The notes under the pieces were generated by a model that worked only from the letters and a program-made list of their open reading frames with translations, had not been told where the DNA came from and made no database searches. Source: Mycobacterium sp. OTB74 (GTDB lineage Bacteria > Actinomycetota > Actinomycetes > Mycobacteriales > Mycobacteriaceae). Taken from it: a stretch of DNA of 64,000 nt. A program made the translations under genes and the position numbers. Below, piece after piece: positions 11,246 to 19,581 of the stretch. The stretch is from NCBI RefSeq assembly GCF_029892685.1, contig NZ_JARXVD010000004.1, positions 1 through 64,000 on the forward strand, read 5' to 3'. The number at the start of each line of letters is the position of its first letter. Position 1 is the first letter of the stretch.

Positions 11246-12202
11246 ATGTCATCCATCCACGTCAAACCGCTGCGCGACGACCTGTCGTTCGGTGCGCGGG
11301 TTACCGGTGTCACCCTTGCCACGCTTGAGCAGCGGGAAGTTCGTGACCGCCTCCGGCGGGTCTTTCAGGAACGCGGGATGATCCTGTTCGAAGGGGTCGA
11401 ACCAGACGGCCAGCTGCAGGTGGAGATCAGCAAGGTGTTCGGACCACTGAAGGACCACCCGGTCCCGACCGTGCCGCGGGTGGGGGGAGTGCTGCATCCG
11501 GGCGTCATCGAAATCGGTCAGCCGCCGCGCGAGGGCAACATTGTGGAGATCGACGGCAAGGAAGTAACTTCTTGGCTGCCTTGGCATTTCGACCATTGCT
11601 ACAACAACGAGTTGAATCTGGCGGGCGTGCTGCGCTGCGTGACCGGTGTCAGCGAGGGCGGCGAGACCGGATTCGCCGACGGTATCGGCCTCTACAAAAT
11701 GCTCTCGCCGGAGTTACTGCGCCAGATCGAGGACCGCAACATCGTGTACAGCCTGAACCTGCGATTCGCTGAGATGCGCTTCGGCCTGGCCGATGGATTC
11801 CGTGAGATCCAGCCGCACGCGGGCCTGCAGCGGACAATCGATTACGGCAAGAAGCTACCGCGGGCTGTTCATCCCGCAGTGTGGACCCGCGATACCGGCG
11901 AGAAGGTCTTGCACATTTCGCCATGGATGGCCGAGGGGATCGAGGGCGACGAGACGCCCGAGGGTGACGAGTTGCTCGAAGCGGTGTGCAAGGAGATGCT
12001 CGCCCACATCACGCCGTACTTCCACAAATGGCGTCCCACAGACATGGTGATCTGGGACAACCTGAGGATGCTGCACGCCGTCAGTGGGCACGACCCGGAC
12101 GAGCCGCGCATCATGCACCGCACCACGATTCGGGGCGACTACGGCCTGGGCTATTTCGAGGGGAATGTACAAGGCGAGAAGATCCTCGAGATGACGGTCT
12201 GA
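11246..12202 (+). CDS. TauD/TfdA-type 2-oxoglutarate dioxygenase
   Basis: A 318-residue Fe(II)/2-oxoglutarate oxygenase of the TauD/TfdA family. The HxD part of the facial triad is His114-Phe-Asp116 in PWHFDHCYN; the distal His is probably His277 in WDNLRMLHAV, followed by an Arg in HRTTIRG that would hold the oxoglutarate carboxylate. These enzymes hydroxylate small acids. ATG 11246 follows GGAAGGAAAC; the frame stays open to 10874 only as a shadow of iclR. Divergence from iclR suggests a role with aromatic amino acid or related acids, but the substrate is unknown. Confidence 0.85.
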   Translation: MSSIHVKPLRDDLSFGARVTGVTLATLEQREVRDRLRRVFQERGMILFEGVEPDGQLQVEISKVFGPLKDHPVPTVPRVGGVLHPGVIEIGQPPREGNIVEIDGKEVTSWLPWHFDHCYNNELNLAGVLRCVTGVSEGGETGFADGIGLYKMLSPELLRQIEDRNIVYSLNLRFAEMRFGLADGFREIQPHAGLQRTIDYGKKLPRAVHPAVWTRDTGEKVLHISPWMAEGIEGDETPEGDELLEAVCKEMLAHITPYFHKWRPTDMVIWDNLRMLHAVSGHDPDEPRIMHRTTIRGDYGLGYFEGNVQGEKILEMTV

Positions 12203-12412
12203 GCACAGCAACCACCGAGCGTCATGTCGGAATGCTGTTCAGGGTGTTGTGCGCCAAGCTCTGCTGCCAACTTCGTAAGGCGTCGTACGTTTGATCGGAG
12301 CTACAAAGACCGCGATCACGCGCGCCACTCATGTGGTTCGGTTATAGTCCCGGCCGGGGAGGGGGTCAGCCGCGACTTCACCTTCACCGCAGAAGACGCG
12401 AGAGGAAACCTC

Positions 12413-13021
12413 ATGAGGACGATCGCATACCGCCACCCGGCAGTCGTCGGCCTGGCCGCCGTCGCGCTGATCATTGTGGGCTGCAGCAATGACAAGAGCG
12501 TTGACGCGTCGGCGCCGCCTCAGGTCGGTTTGATCGCCACGTCCACGCCTGTTACTCCGGCGTCGCCCGCCGACATGAAGCTCGTCGGGGACAGAGACGT
12601 CGAGGTGACGCTGACCGGCCCGATCGCTGCCAAGTACGCGTCGGCAACCCAGACTCAGAAGGACGCGCTCGGTAGGCCACTGACGGGTGACCACAACGCC
12701 GGAACCCGGGATAGCGGTGTCGTGTTCCAGCAGTTCCAGGGCGGCGTGATCGTCGCCAAGAACGGCGATGCGGGCACGTCGGCGTATATCACGTCGGGCA
12801 AGATCCGGGAGGCGTGGAATGTCCAACGCGACCCGGACGGTGTGCCTGCGGTCACCGGCAATAACGGTTCGGCAGGTCCGCTGGGCGTCCCCACCAGCGA
12901 CGAGAACACGGTCGGCGATCAGCTCGTGTCGACCTTCGAGCACGGCAAGATCGCGTACAACGCGCAGACCGACCAGGTCGAGGTGACGGTCAATGGCAAG
13001 GTCGTGCCGTCCGGGCTGTAG
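12413..13021 (+). CDS. LGFP-repeat lipoprotein
   Basis: A 202-residue predicted lipoprotein. The signal peptide ends in the lipobox-like IVGC with Cys about residue 24, then a Ser/Pro-rich linker. The C-terminal half carries two LGFP-like repeats (DALGRPLTGD...FQQFQGG and GPLGVPTSDE...STFEHGKI). LGFP repeats occur in mycolata cell-envelope proteins and are thought to bind arabinogalactan or related polymers. ATG 12413 follows AGAGGAAAC. It stands alone; the next gene is on the opposite strand. Confidence 0.8.
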   Translation: MRTIAYRHPAVVGLAAVALIIVGCSNDKSVDASAPPQVGLIATSTPVTPASPADMKLVGDRDVEVTLTGPIAAKYASATQTQKDALGRPLTGDHNAGTRDSGVVFQQFQGGVIVAKNGDAGTSAYITSGKIREAWNVQRDPDGVPAVTGNNGSAGPLGVPTSDENTVGDQLVSTFEHGKIAYNAQTDQVEVTVNGKVVPSGL

Positions 13022-13088
13022 ACGGCGATGACCCGATTCGTGCCGAGGATGTGCGGCATTGCCTTCCGATGTTCGGAATTTCTGAGGG

Positions 13089-13244
13089 TCAGCGCCGAAG
13101 ACAATTGTCGTAGCAGACTTGGTAATTGCCACGGTGATGCGCGCAGATTGCCCGGCATTCACCGATCGGGTTTGCACTCGCCACGGACGCGAAGGCGAGC
13201 CACGCGGCAATGAACAGCAGTACAACGCGCGTTGTGCGGATCAT
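13089..13244 (-). CDS. Small secreted twin-CX3C peptide
   Basis: A 51-residue ORF with a clear signal peptide (basic start, hydrophobic core, cleavage around ASVASA-NP). The mature part would be about 27 residues with four cysteines arranged CX3C-X9-CX3C (ECRAIC...VCYDNC), a spacing typical of disulfide-linked helical hairpins. ATG 13244 has GAGG at good spacing. The function is unknown. It faces the lipoprotein gene tail-to-tail, 67 bases away. Confidence 0.6.
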   Translation of the reverse strand: MIRTTRVVLLFIAAWLAFASVASANPIGECRAICAHHRGNYQVCYDNCLRR

Positions 13245-13740
13245 CTTCAAACCTCGTGAAGTCGGCCGGATTACGGTGTGGATGCTACGCAAGGCCGCTG
13301 AAGAAGCTGTAAACATTGGCTGGAAATCTCCCGACCTACCTGTGCGAATCGCGCGGACACCGACGCCAGAGGGGTGGTGTGGGCATCCGAAATCGATTGG
13401 CCCCCATAAGGTTTACGGGTAAGCGCGCCGTTGTCGATTCCGTCGTATTCGTCCTTCCCAACGCGATGGAAGATCTGCGAGGGGCAATTGTCAATACCTG
13501 TGGATCAGATCTTTTGAAGCAGCCTCCTGGGCGGTCGTGTCATCGGGGCGCTCGATTTGGTTGTCGTTCTCGAATTGGGCGCCGGCGCGATGAGCGCGAC
13601 AAGGTGTGGCGCGTTAACGGTGCGCCAGCGGGCCTCGGCAACCTCGATCAGGTTGAATGCCATGTCGATTCCCGCACTTGTAAGCCGGCCTGACGCTACC
13701 TAGTCGGCGGCGGGCCCGGAGAGGGTTCGCGTACGTACTA
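13245..13740. other. Intergenic with one dispersed-repeat copy
   Basis: About 500 bases with no supported gene. It holds a diverged copy of the dispersed repeat at 13411-13460. Confidence 0.5.
13411..13460 (+). repeat. Dispersed ~50-bp repeat, copy A
   Basis: Contains GTTTACGGGTAA and CGATTCCGTCGTATTC, matching the consensus ACTGGTAAAC...CCGCCGTATTC of copies B-F. More diverged than B or E. Confidence 0.5.
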
Positions 13741-14586
13741 CTAGAAGCCGTAACGGACCACTACCGTGCCGACCATCCGCGACACGGTCGCGCTCGGTGC
13801 AGCGAGTCGGGCGGTCATCCGGATGAACAGCGGCAGCTCTGCGACCTCGGGGGCACGGGTGAGCAAGATCTCTTCGATGAGCTTGAGGCCACCCACGCAG
13901 CGTTCGGGTTCGCGAGGATCGTTGAAGCCGGGATTGACGACGCCGTCGGCAATGACGCGCAGACTGCGGGTGTGCTTGAGTGCCCAGATGGCGTAGGTGG
14001 TGTAGAGGTTGAATGCCAGCTCCCCGCTGGGAAAGTGGCCGCTGAGTCGGTTCAGCAAGGATATGAAGCCTTCCTCGGTGAGAAACGCGTTGAGGCCGTC
14101 GGCGACAATCACGGCCGGCCGGTCGGTGGGGATTTCGTCGAGCCAGTTCTGATCGGTGAGATCCGCGCCGATGCTGTGGGCGTTGGCGACACGTGGCAGC
14201 AGTTGTCGCCGTAGCGTGTCGACCACGGGGAAGTCGACGTCGTACCATCCGACCGTGGGAGGGGGGTCGACGCGGAACATTCTGCTGTCTAGGCCGGCGC
14301 CTAGATCCAGCACGATCGCATCCGGGTGCCGAACGACGAACCGGTGCACCACCGCGTCAAGTCTCTTGGCCCGCACGGCGATGTCGAAGACCTTGGACTT
14401 GGCGTCGAGGAGCTTTGTGTTCAGTGACGGGAACCTAGCGAGGTCGTAGCCGACGGTACTAAGGACCTCGTCGGCCATGGTGTCGCCGAGGAATGGGCGC
14501 GCCAGACGGCTGTCCAGCGCCCTGCCACCGAGTGTGAGAAATAGGCTCTCCTGCGCTGGCGTGAGCGCCGGGAGTGTGATGCTCAT
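13741..14586 (-). CDS. SAM-dependent methyltransferase, PF04072 type
   Basis: A 281-residue methyltransferase of the leucine carboxyl methyltransferase-like family that is expanded in mycobacteria. Motif I for S-adenosylmethionine is VLDLGAGLDSR (about residues 92-102), followed by DVDFPVV and VIVADGLNAFL, all typical. Polyketide- or small-molecule O-methylation is usual for characterised relatives; the substrate here is unknown. ATG 14586 is preceded by AGAGGAA; the longer open frame to 14730 lacks support. Its upstream neighbour is a decayed GMC oxidoreductase gene. Confidence 0.82.
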   Translation of the reverse strand: MSITLPALTPAQESLFLTLGGRALDSRLARPFLGDTMADEVLSTVGYDLARFPSLNTKLLDAKSKVFDIAVRAKRLDAVVHRFVVRHPDAIVLDLGAGLDSRMFRVDPPPTVGWYDVDFPVVDTLRRQLLPRVANAHSIGADLTDQNWLDEIPTDRPAVIVADGLNAFLTEEGFISLLNRLSGHFPSGELAFNLYTTYAIWALKHTRSLRVIADGVVNPGFNDPREPERCVGGLKLIEEILLTRAPEVAELPLFIRMTARLAAPSATVSRMVGTVVVRYGF

Positions 14587-14758
14587 CGTGTTATTCCTCT
14601 TTCTGTTGTGGCTGATGCGCAGGACCTGGGTGTCATGGGTCGTCTGCGGGAGCGCGTTGTCGTATTCCTTCCTAGGGCTCACCGGTGTCGCTGTTGTCGC
14701 TTTGGTCGCAGGCGAGTCGAAATCTGCCAAACCGGGGGACCTTTCGGTGTCGACCGAC

Positions 14759-14921
14759 TTATCCCAGGATCGCCCGCGCTGCGCGCTCTGCGATCAGCAG
14801 GACTGGCGCGTTGGTGTTTCCGGACGCGGCGATCAGGGTTTGCGCCGAGCCGATTGGCGAGCAGGCAGCCCGCACTGCCTGCTCCCACGATGATGAAGTC
14901 GAATTCAGCGACTGGACTCAT
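14759..14921 (-). pseudogene. GMC oxidoreductase remnant (ends only)
   Basis: Starting from ATG 14921, the first ~29 codons match the N-terminus of the GMC oxidoreductase encoded at 19582-21267 (MSPVAEFDFIIVGAGSAG). After CCTGA the sequence jumps to the last ~20 codons (NTNAPVLLIAERAARAILG plus stop) in a shifted frame. The whole body, about 1.5 kb, has been deleted. Base identity to the intact gene is high but not complete, so the duplication is not brand new. The length, 163 bases, is not a multiple of three. Confidence 0.85.
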
Positions 14922-15396
14922 TCCCGCATCGGTCCTCCAGGCGTCGGATGCGTGTCTTAGTGTGCGCGATGACCGCCCGGTTCGTGCACATTCCCGCACG
15001 TGCTGTCGCGGTTCACCGTGTCGTCGGCGGCTGTTTGGTCAACTGCTTACCGGGCCTGTCCGATGGTGCGGATCAGGTGCTGGCGACCAGAGCGGATCTT
15101 GGTCCGCTCACCGGACCACACGCTTGCGAGAAACTGGCCGATCGATGTGGACTAGGACGTCTCGCGCCAAGAATTATCAAATTGCAGGACCAACGGTGCA
15201 GGCTCAGAACGGAGAACCGAAAGGCTTTCGCGGGCAATGACGCAACCTACGCACGCATCCGCATATAAGTGGCCACGAAAGAATGTTGCGGAAGTTCATC
15301 TTGCTAAGGAGCAACCTTGCCCCACGAGGGTCACTTCAATCGCGATCGCGACGTAGCTCAAACGTTTTAACTGACGTCTTTTCAGGAAGTGGTTTC
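14922..15396. other. Duplicated GMC upstream block, then spacer
   Basis: Bases 14922 to about 15072 are nearly identical to 21268-21414 upstream of the intact GMC gene, differing by small indels and substitutions. The rest, to 15396, has no supported gene and leads to the PCP-motif protein. Confidence 0.7.
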
Positions 15397-16056
15397 ATGC
15401 CCGATAAAGCTGCAGGCGAGACTGCTGCCCCGCAGGTTTCACCCGATAATCCCTGCCCGTTCCTGCGCGCGCTGGTCGCCAACAACTATGTCGGCGGCCA
15501 TACCGTGCCGCTACCCGAACTGAGCGAGACGATCGACCGCGCAACCGGCAAGACCGGACTGCCGGCGTTCGTTACGCGCGTGCAGATCTTCATGGTTGCA
15601 TCGATCGCGAACGGGCTCGGTCCGTTCAGTCAGCTGCGCAGCCTGACGGAGGGGGCCATCCTCGACCATTTGCGCAACGGCCCGCTCGACAAGCACGGCG
15701 CCGGCTCGCGCATCCTCGACCAGGATGGCGTGGTGCATGAGGACGAGATCGACCGTCTGGCGACCTTCGGCAAGGACTGTGCGAGCCCCGACGGTGGCAC
15801 CGAGCGCGGGCTGACCGAGTCCGAGGTCAAGACCTTCATGGCCGCTAACTTTCAGCGCGCGGAGGATGACCACGCCTGGTTCTACCGGATCCGGCGCTGG
15901 TATTACCCACGGCTGATGCGCGGCGAGTGGCCGGTGCTGCTCGAGGTCATGGGCAAGGGCGAAGGCGAGGACCGCTATCTCAGCGTCACCGAGGTCAAGA
16001 CGCTGTTCGTCGAGCGGCGGTTTCCGGACCGGATCGTTGCGCTCCTGAAGCGCTGA
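15397..16056 (+). CDS. Uncharacterised PCP-motif protein
   Basis: A 219-residue soluble protein that I do not firmly recognise. Residues 18-22 read NPCPF, followed by a helix with ALVANNYV; later comes DQDGVVHEDEIDRL and a Cys in FGKDC. The Pro-Cys-Pro opening and the acidic/His segment recall heme-thiolate peroxidases (chloroperoxidase/peroxygenase), where PCP carries the axial Cys, but similarity is weak and unproven. ATG 15397 follows CAGGAAGTGG; the frame is open to 15283. Codon use is strikingly GC3-rich compared with its surroundings, which may hint at transfer. Confidence 0.6.
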   Translation: MPDKAAGETAAPQVSPDNPCPFLRALVANNYVGGHTVPLPELSETIDRATGKTGLPAFVTRVQIFMVASIANGLGPFSQLRSLTEGAILDHLRNGPLDKHGAGSRILDQDGVVHEDEIDRLATFGKDCASPDGGTERGLTESEVKTFMAANFQRAEDDHAWFYRIRRWYYPRLMRGEWPVLLEVMGKGEGEDRYLSVTEVKTLFVERRFPDRIVALLKR

Positions 16057-16413
16057 GCGGTCGGCGCTACGCGGCGGCGCGCTTCGGCAAAATGCGCCGT
16101 CCGCGACTGGTTCAGTCAAGACCGCCAGGTCGACGTGTCGCGCGCATGGCCAGGCAAGTAGCCGTAGTCGTCGACGCCGCGAGAGTGTCCCGCAGGGGCT
16201 GCGGGTGGAAAGGCTTGGGCGCCAGGCGAAAACGAAGGGAGCAGCGGTGGGCGTTACAGGCAGGGAAGGTGATTCAGCTGATGAACACGGCGGGTTTTGA
16301 CTGGTAAACCGCCGTATTCGATTCCGCCGTATTCCTGCCCATGCGATCGCTGTGGAAACGTGGGCACTGGGCGAAGTCGATGCGCTGGAATCGCTTGTTT
16401 GGCCGGGTCTGAA
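16057..16413. other. Intergenic with repeat copy B
   Basis: A 357-base convergent gap. It contains the best-preserved dispersed repeat (16279-16340) and no supported gene. Confidence 0.5.
16279..16340 (+). repeat. Dispersed ~50-bp repeat, copy B
   Basis: Begins TGATGAACACGGCGG, continues ACTGGTAAACCGCCG, then TATTCGATTCCGCCGTATTC. It shares both the leader and the core with copy E at 23430. It lies between convergent genes. Confidence 0.75.
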
Positions 16414-16866
16414 CTAGGGAGCGACGCGTCGCTGGAGGGCCTCTCCGGCGGGCAGCCCGTTGATGAAGTTCCCCAGGACAGCTCGGCACGCCTCAAGATC
16501 GGTCGAGTCGACCGTCGTCTCGATTGCCGTGTGCAGTTGGTCTTCGATCTCGCGAACCCTGGGGAGCAGGGCTCGAGCGGCGGGGGTGAGTTTGATCCAG
16601 CGGGCGCGATCATCATCGGGTGATGGCTCGGTGGTTAGCAGACCGGCCGACACCATCCGGTTGACCAGGCGGCTGGGATGCTCGCCCTCGCACACCAATA
16701 GCAGTCCCAGCTCCCGGATGGTCAATGGTTCGCGTTCGTCGAGCACGCTGATCGTTTCGGCCCATGCCGGCGTGAGCCCGAGCGGCTTGAGCGCCGCGGC
16801 GAACATTCGATTGCCCTCCCGCTGAGCGGCCAGGACTAGGTACCGCAGATGTTCGCCAGCTCTCAC
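16414..16866 (-). CDS. MarR-family regulator
   Basis: A 150-residue winged-helix protein of the MarR family: helix-rich N-terminus, LTIRELGLLLVCEGEHPSRL recognition helix region and the wing SPDDDRARWIKLT. It begins 9 bases after the end of the alpha/beta hydrolase gene, so the two are almost certainly co-transcribed. It probably represses its own operon at the palindrome at 17674-17709 and is released by a hydrolase substrate or related small molecule. Confidence 0.85.
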   Translation of the reverse strand: MRAGEHLRYLVLAAQREGNRMFAAALKPLGLTPAWAETISVLDEREPLTIRELGLLLVCEGEHPSRLVNRMVSAGLLTTEPSPDDDRARWIKLTPAARALLPRVREIEDQLHTAIETTVDSTDLEACRAVLGNFINGLPAGEALQRRVAP

Positions 16867-16875
16867 CGGCGTAGC

Positions 16876-17637
16876 TTATCGACCGCCGTCGCCGCTACGC
16901 GCCAACGGCGTGGCCTTGATTGCGTCCTCGATGAACTCGGCGATGGTGCGCCCATACAGGTCGGGGTGGGTGAAACGGAACATGTGGCCCGTGTTCGGCA
17001 GGACCACCTCACGGGATCCGGGAATGCCGGCGAGCATGTCTTTGGCGGCGTCTTCACCCACGAGCTTGTCGTCTTGCGGTGTGACGAGCAGAGTCGGGAC
17101 GTTGACCCGGTCCAGCCGGTCACGGATGTCGAAGTTGACGACGGAGGTGACCCGCGCGGTGTAGCTGCGCCGGGGGGTGTTCTCGATGAACAGCCGCCGA
17201 TAGTCGTTCTGGGCGAGAGGGATTTCGCCGGAGGCATCGAACTTCGAGGCCAGCTGGAAGGCGTGGAACCGCAGCGTGCCCTGACGGTAGAGCGGGCCGC
17301 CTGCAAAATGTGAAGCCCGGGAGGCGATTCCCTTCCAACGGGGCAGCGGATTAGCCGCAAAGCCGCCGGACAACACCAACGCAACCAGGCCCGCGGGCCG
17401 GCGGGTGGCAAGCGTCAGGGCGATCACTGCGCCGAAGGAATCTCCCACCAGCACATAGGAGTCAAGGTCGGCGACCTGCGCGGCGACGAAGTCGGCGTAG
17501 GCCTCAACATCGTTGAGCCCTTCGGGCAACCGCATGGTCAGGACCTTGTGCCCGGCGAACGGCTTGAGTTGGCGACCGTCCCACGGTGCTCCTGAGAAGC
17601 AGGGAATGGTCACAATGGTGGGTTCGGTGGTGGTCAT
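16876..17637 (-). CDS. Alpha/beta hydrolase
   Basis: A 253-residue alpha/beta hydrolase. The nucleophile elbow is GDSFG with Ser67; the acid is likely in TPQDDKLVG and the base in NTGHMFRF. No lid signature that would define a substrate was recognised. It starts at ATG 17637, with the 36-bp palindrome beginning 37 bases upstream, and is followed by the MarR gene. Likely an inducible esterase or C-C/amide hydrolase. Confidence 0.82.
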   Translation of the reverse strand: MTTTEPTIVTIPCFSGAPWDGRQLKPFAGHKVLTMRLPEGLNDVEAYADFVAAQVADLDSYVLVGDSFGAVIALTLATRRPAGLVALVLSGGFAANPLPRWKGIASRASHFAGGPLYRQGTLRFHAFQLASKFDASGEIPLAQNDYRRLFIENTPRRSYTARVTSVVNFDIRDRLDRVNVPTLLVTPQDDKLVGEDAAKDMLAGIPGSREVVLPNTGHMFRFTHPDLYGRTIAEFIEDAIKATPLARSGDGGR

Positions 17638-17673
17638 AGTCGTTTCCTTGCCTGTCGGTCGGACACTTTTGTA

Positions 17674-17709
17674 GATGTATGCTACAACATATATGTTGTG
17701 GCATACATC
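17674..17709. promoter_or_regulatory. 36-bp palindromic operator of hydrolase-marR operon
   Basis: A palindrome with 17 of 18 base pairs matching; its centre is ACAACATATATGTTGT and its outer arms are GATGTATGC and GCATACATC. It lies 37-72 bases upstream of the hydrolase start, where a promoter would be. The length and symmetry fit MarR-dimer binding, possibly two overlapping dimers. Confidence 0.75.
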
Positions 17710-18558
17710 GTCAACGGGTGTTGCGCGTATACCGCCGGAACGCCCGGGCTATGGCGCTACCGGGTTGTATTGGGCGTTCCCTGGTGGCCGAGTTGGTCAT
17801 GGCTCATCGATTCATTCGATGCGTTATTCGTGCCGTATGGCCGGCGTGAGGCACCGTCGAAATACTTTGGCGCGCAACTGGTTATGCTTGACGCGGTGCG
17901 GCTACCCGCGTTGCTGTTGTGAATCGGCTTGCGCTGCAATGCCATTCGAAATGCTACGTACTGGCAGCAGGTGTTTCCGACTACCCGGGGTGCTCGGGCC
18001 CATTCACGGACGGTGGGTGGTGCGTAGAACCATCGCTGTTCGTCGCCCGGCCCTGCTGGTGCGTCCGCGACAGTTTCGGGCGCGATAGCGGTGCCGCCCG
18101 GGATGTCCTGAGCTGAGCGTCTCTGTCGCGTTCGGCACGCACAACAACGTGGTCTTTTGGCAAACTGGCAGCCAGTCGTCGATGACGCGTGCACAAGGTG
18201 CCGCTCGTCGATCCTGTACGGCGGTTTTGCCAGATTCCGGATGTTCCAATACAGTGCACGGCTAATTACTACTACCCAGTAGTGCCAGGCTAAGTGATAC
18301 GCATCACATCGCGGCAAATCGGGTGGTGGTTGCGCCGAAGTGAAGTGTCGGCGTCGGGTTAAGTCTGGCGTCGCCGAAGCTGTGACGCACCTAGCAAATT
18401 TTTTGCTGGCGCGCAGCTGGTCCGGTCGGTGTTTGGTCGACGCATAGCGGCCAGTGCGCAGTCCAACCCTGTTTGTGGGCGCCGAGAGGCGGGGTTGGAC
18501 GGGATCCGTGTGCGACCGACGGATCCACAAGTTCAAATCCATAGAAGAGAGCACCACC
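17710..18558. other. Long intergenic region, no supported gene
   Basis: About 850 bases. Open frames exist on both strands (for example a minus-strand frame spanning 17757-18854) but none reads like a protein or has a good start. The 3' half holds possible regulatory elements for the lysozyme-fold gene: an ACTACT-N4-AGTAGT repeat, a CRP-like site, and AGCAAA-TTT-TTTGCT at 18393-18407. No tRNA was recognised. Confidence 0.5.
18268..18307. promoter_or_regulatory. Inverted repeat and CRP-like site
   Basis: ACTACT-ACCC-AGTAGT at 18268-18283 is followed by GTGA-TACGCA-TCAC at 18294-18307. The second matches the GTGA-N6-TCAC form of mycobacterial CRP-type sites. Both are about 250-290 bases upstream of the lysozyme-fold gene, so binding and relevance are uncertain. 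Confidence 0.4.
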
Positions 18559-19284
18559 ATGCCGAAAGTCGATCGACTGATCGAGACGTTCGGAAAACAG
18601 AAACAAGTAAAGAAGATCATCACCACCTTTCTCGTTGTTACCGGCCTGGGTGGTGTCACTGTGATTTCTCCACCGATGCACCGGCATGCAGCGGTCGCAG
18701 TCGAGCAACGGCCGGGTGACCCGGTAACCAACGCGGCCGCAGGTGGGCAACGATCGGTGGACAACGCTGTAACCAACGCGGCGGCCGTAGTCACCGTCCG
18801 CCCACCAGTGACTGTGACCAAGGACTCCAGCCCGCAGGACATCGTCAAAGCCATCGTGAGCCAGGGTCAGGCCGCCAGGCTGAGCGAAGATCAGATCAAG
18901 ACCGTCATCGCCACTGCGAAAATCGAGTCCACATTCCGCCCGACCGTCTCCGGTGGTGTGCAAGCCTATGGGAGCTCGGGGGCCGCGGCTGATGAGGTCA
19001 TCGGCCTGTTTCAGGAGAAAGCTAGTTTCGGCACGGTCGCTGACCGTCAGGACCCGAACAAGTCGATCGCCCGGTTCATCGCCCGGTTCAGTGAGGCGTT
19101 CAAGAAGTACGGCATCGGCAGCGACAGTGTGCTGGCGGCCACGCTGGCGCAGAACCCGCAACTGTTCAGGTACCGCGGCGGCGGGGTCGGAACTGACTAC
19201 TACAACACAGTCAAGGCAGCAATGAGCGCGGCCGCGGACTTGTACAGCCAGGCCGCCAGCGCCACACTGCCGTCACCCGCCTAA
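18559..19284 (+). CDS. Envelope lysozyme-fold (transglycosylase-like) protein
   Basis: A 241-residue protein with a membrane/signal segment at about residues 19-38, a low-complexity Val/Ala/Thr-rich linker with TNAAA repeats (about 50-85), and a C-terminal domain resembling transglycosylase/Rpf-type lysozyme folds. The domain has TAKIESTF, in which Glu would be catalytic, and GLFQEK. The likely role is cutting or remodelling peptidoglycan outside the membrane. ATG 18559 has AGAAGAGAG upstream. It stands alone with a long 5' region, suggesting regulated expression. Confidence 0.7.
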   Translation: MPKVDRLIETFGKQKQVKKIITTFLVVTGLGGVTVISPPMHRHAAVAVEQRPGDPVTNAAAGGQRSVDNAVTNAAAVVTVRPPVTVTKDSSPQDIVKAIVSQGQAARLSEDQIKTVIATAKIESTFRPTVSGGVQAYGSSGAAADEVIGLFQEKASFGTVADRQDPNKSIARFIARFSEAFKKYGIGSDSVLAATLAQNPQLFRYRGGGVGTDYYNTVKAAMSAAADLYSQAASATLPSPA

Positions 19285-19460
19285 CCGCTGGACTTTAGGG
19301 CCGGCTCACTCGGAGCCAGGATCACTCGAGTTTTCGACCGCAGCCGACACTCAAATGCGCTTAGTGAGCGGCGGAAGGCGGGGTCTTCGATGCGGGATAT
19401 GTGGTCGTCGGCACCGCGGCACGCGCGGTATCTACATATCTTGCAGATAACCCATTAACT

Positions 19461-19490
19461 ACTGGTAACCCGCCGTAGTCGTCCTCAAGG
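19461..19490 (+). repeat. Dispersed repeat, partial copy C
   Basis: Only the core ACTGGTAACCCGCCGTAGTC remains, followed by GTCCTCAAGG. It lies between convergent genes. Confidence 0.5.
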
Positions 19491-19581
19491 AGGCGCGGAC
19501 GAGCGGTCGCGCGACGCGGGGGAGCGGCTTCTGTGCCGCCGCCGGCCGCGTAAGCACATCGATGTCTCGGTGTTAAGCGCC

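Noticed and set aside
12329..13225. A 298-codon minus-strand frame across the lipoprotein
   Set aside because: It is the complement of a gene with a clear lipobox and LGFP repeats.
17757..18854. A 365-codon minus-strand open frame
   Set aside because: Composition is unlike a protein, it overlaps the well-supported lysozyme-fold gene, and no start signal is present.
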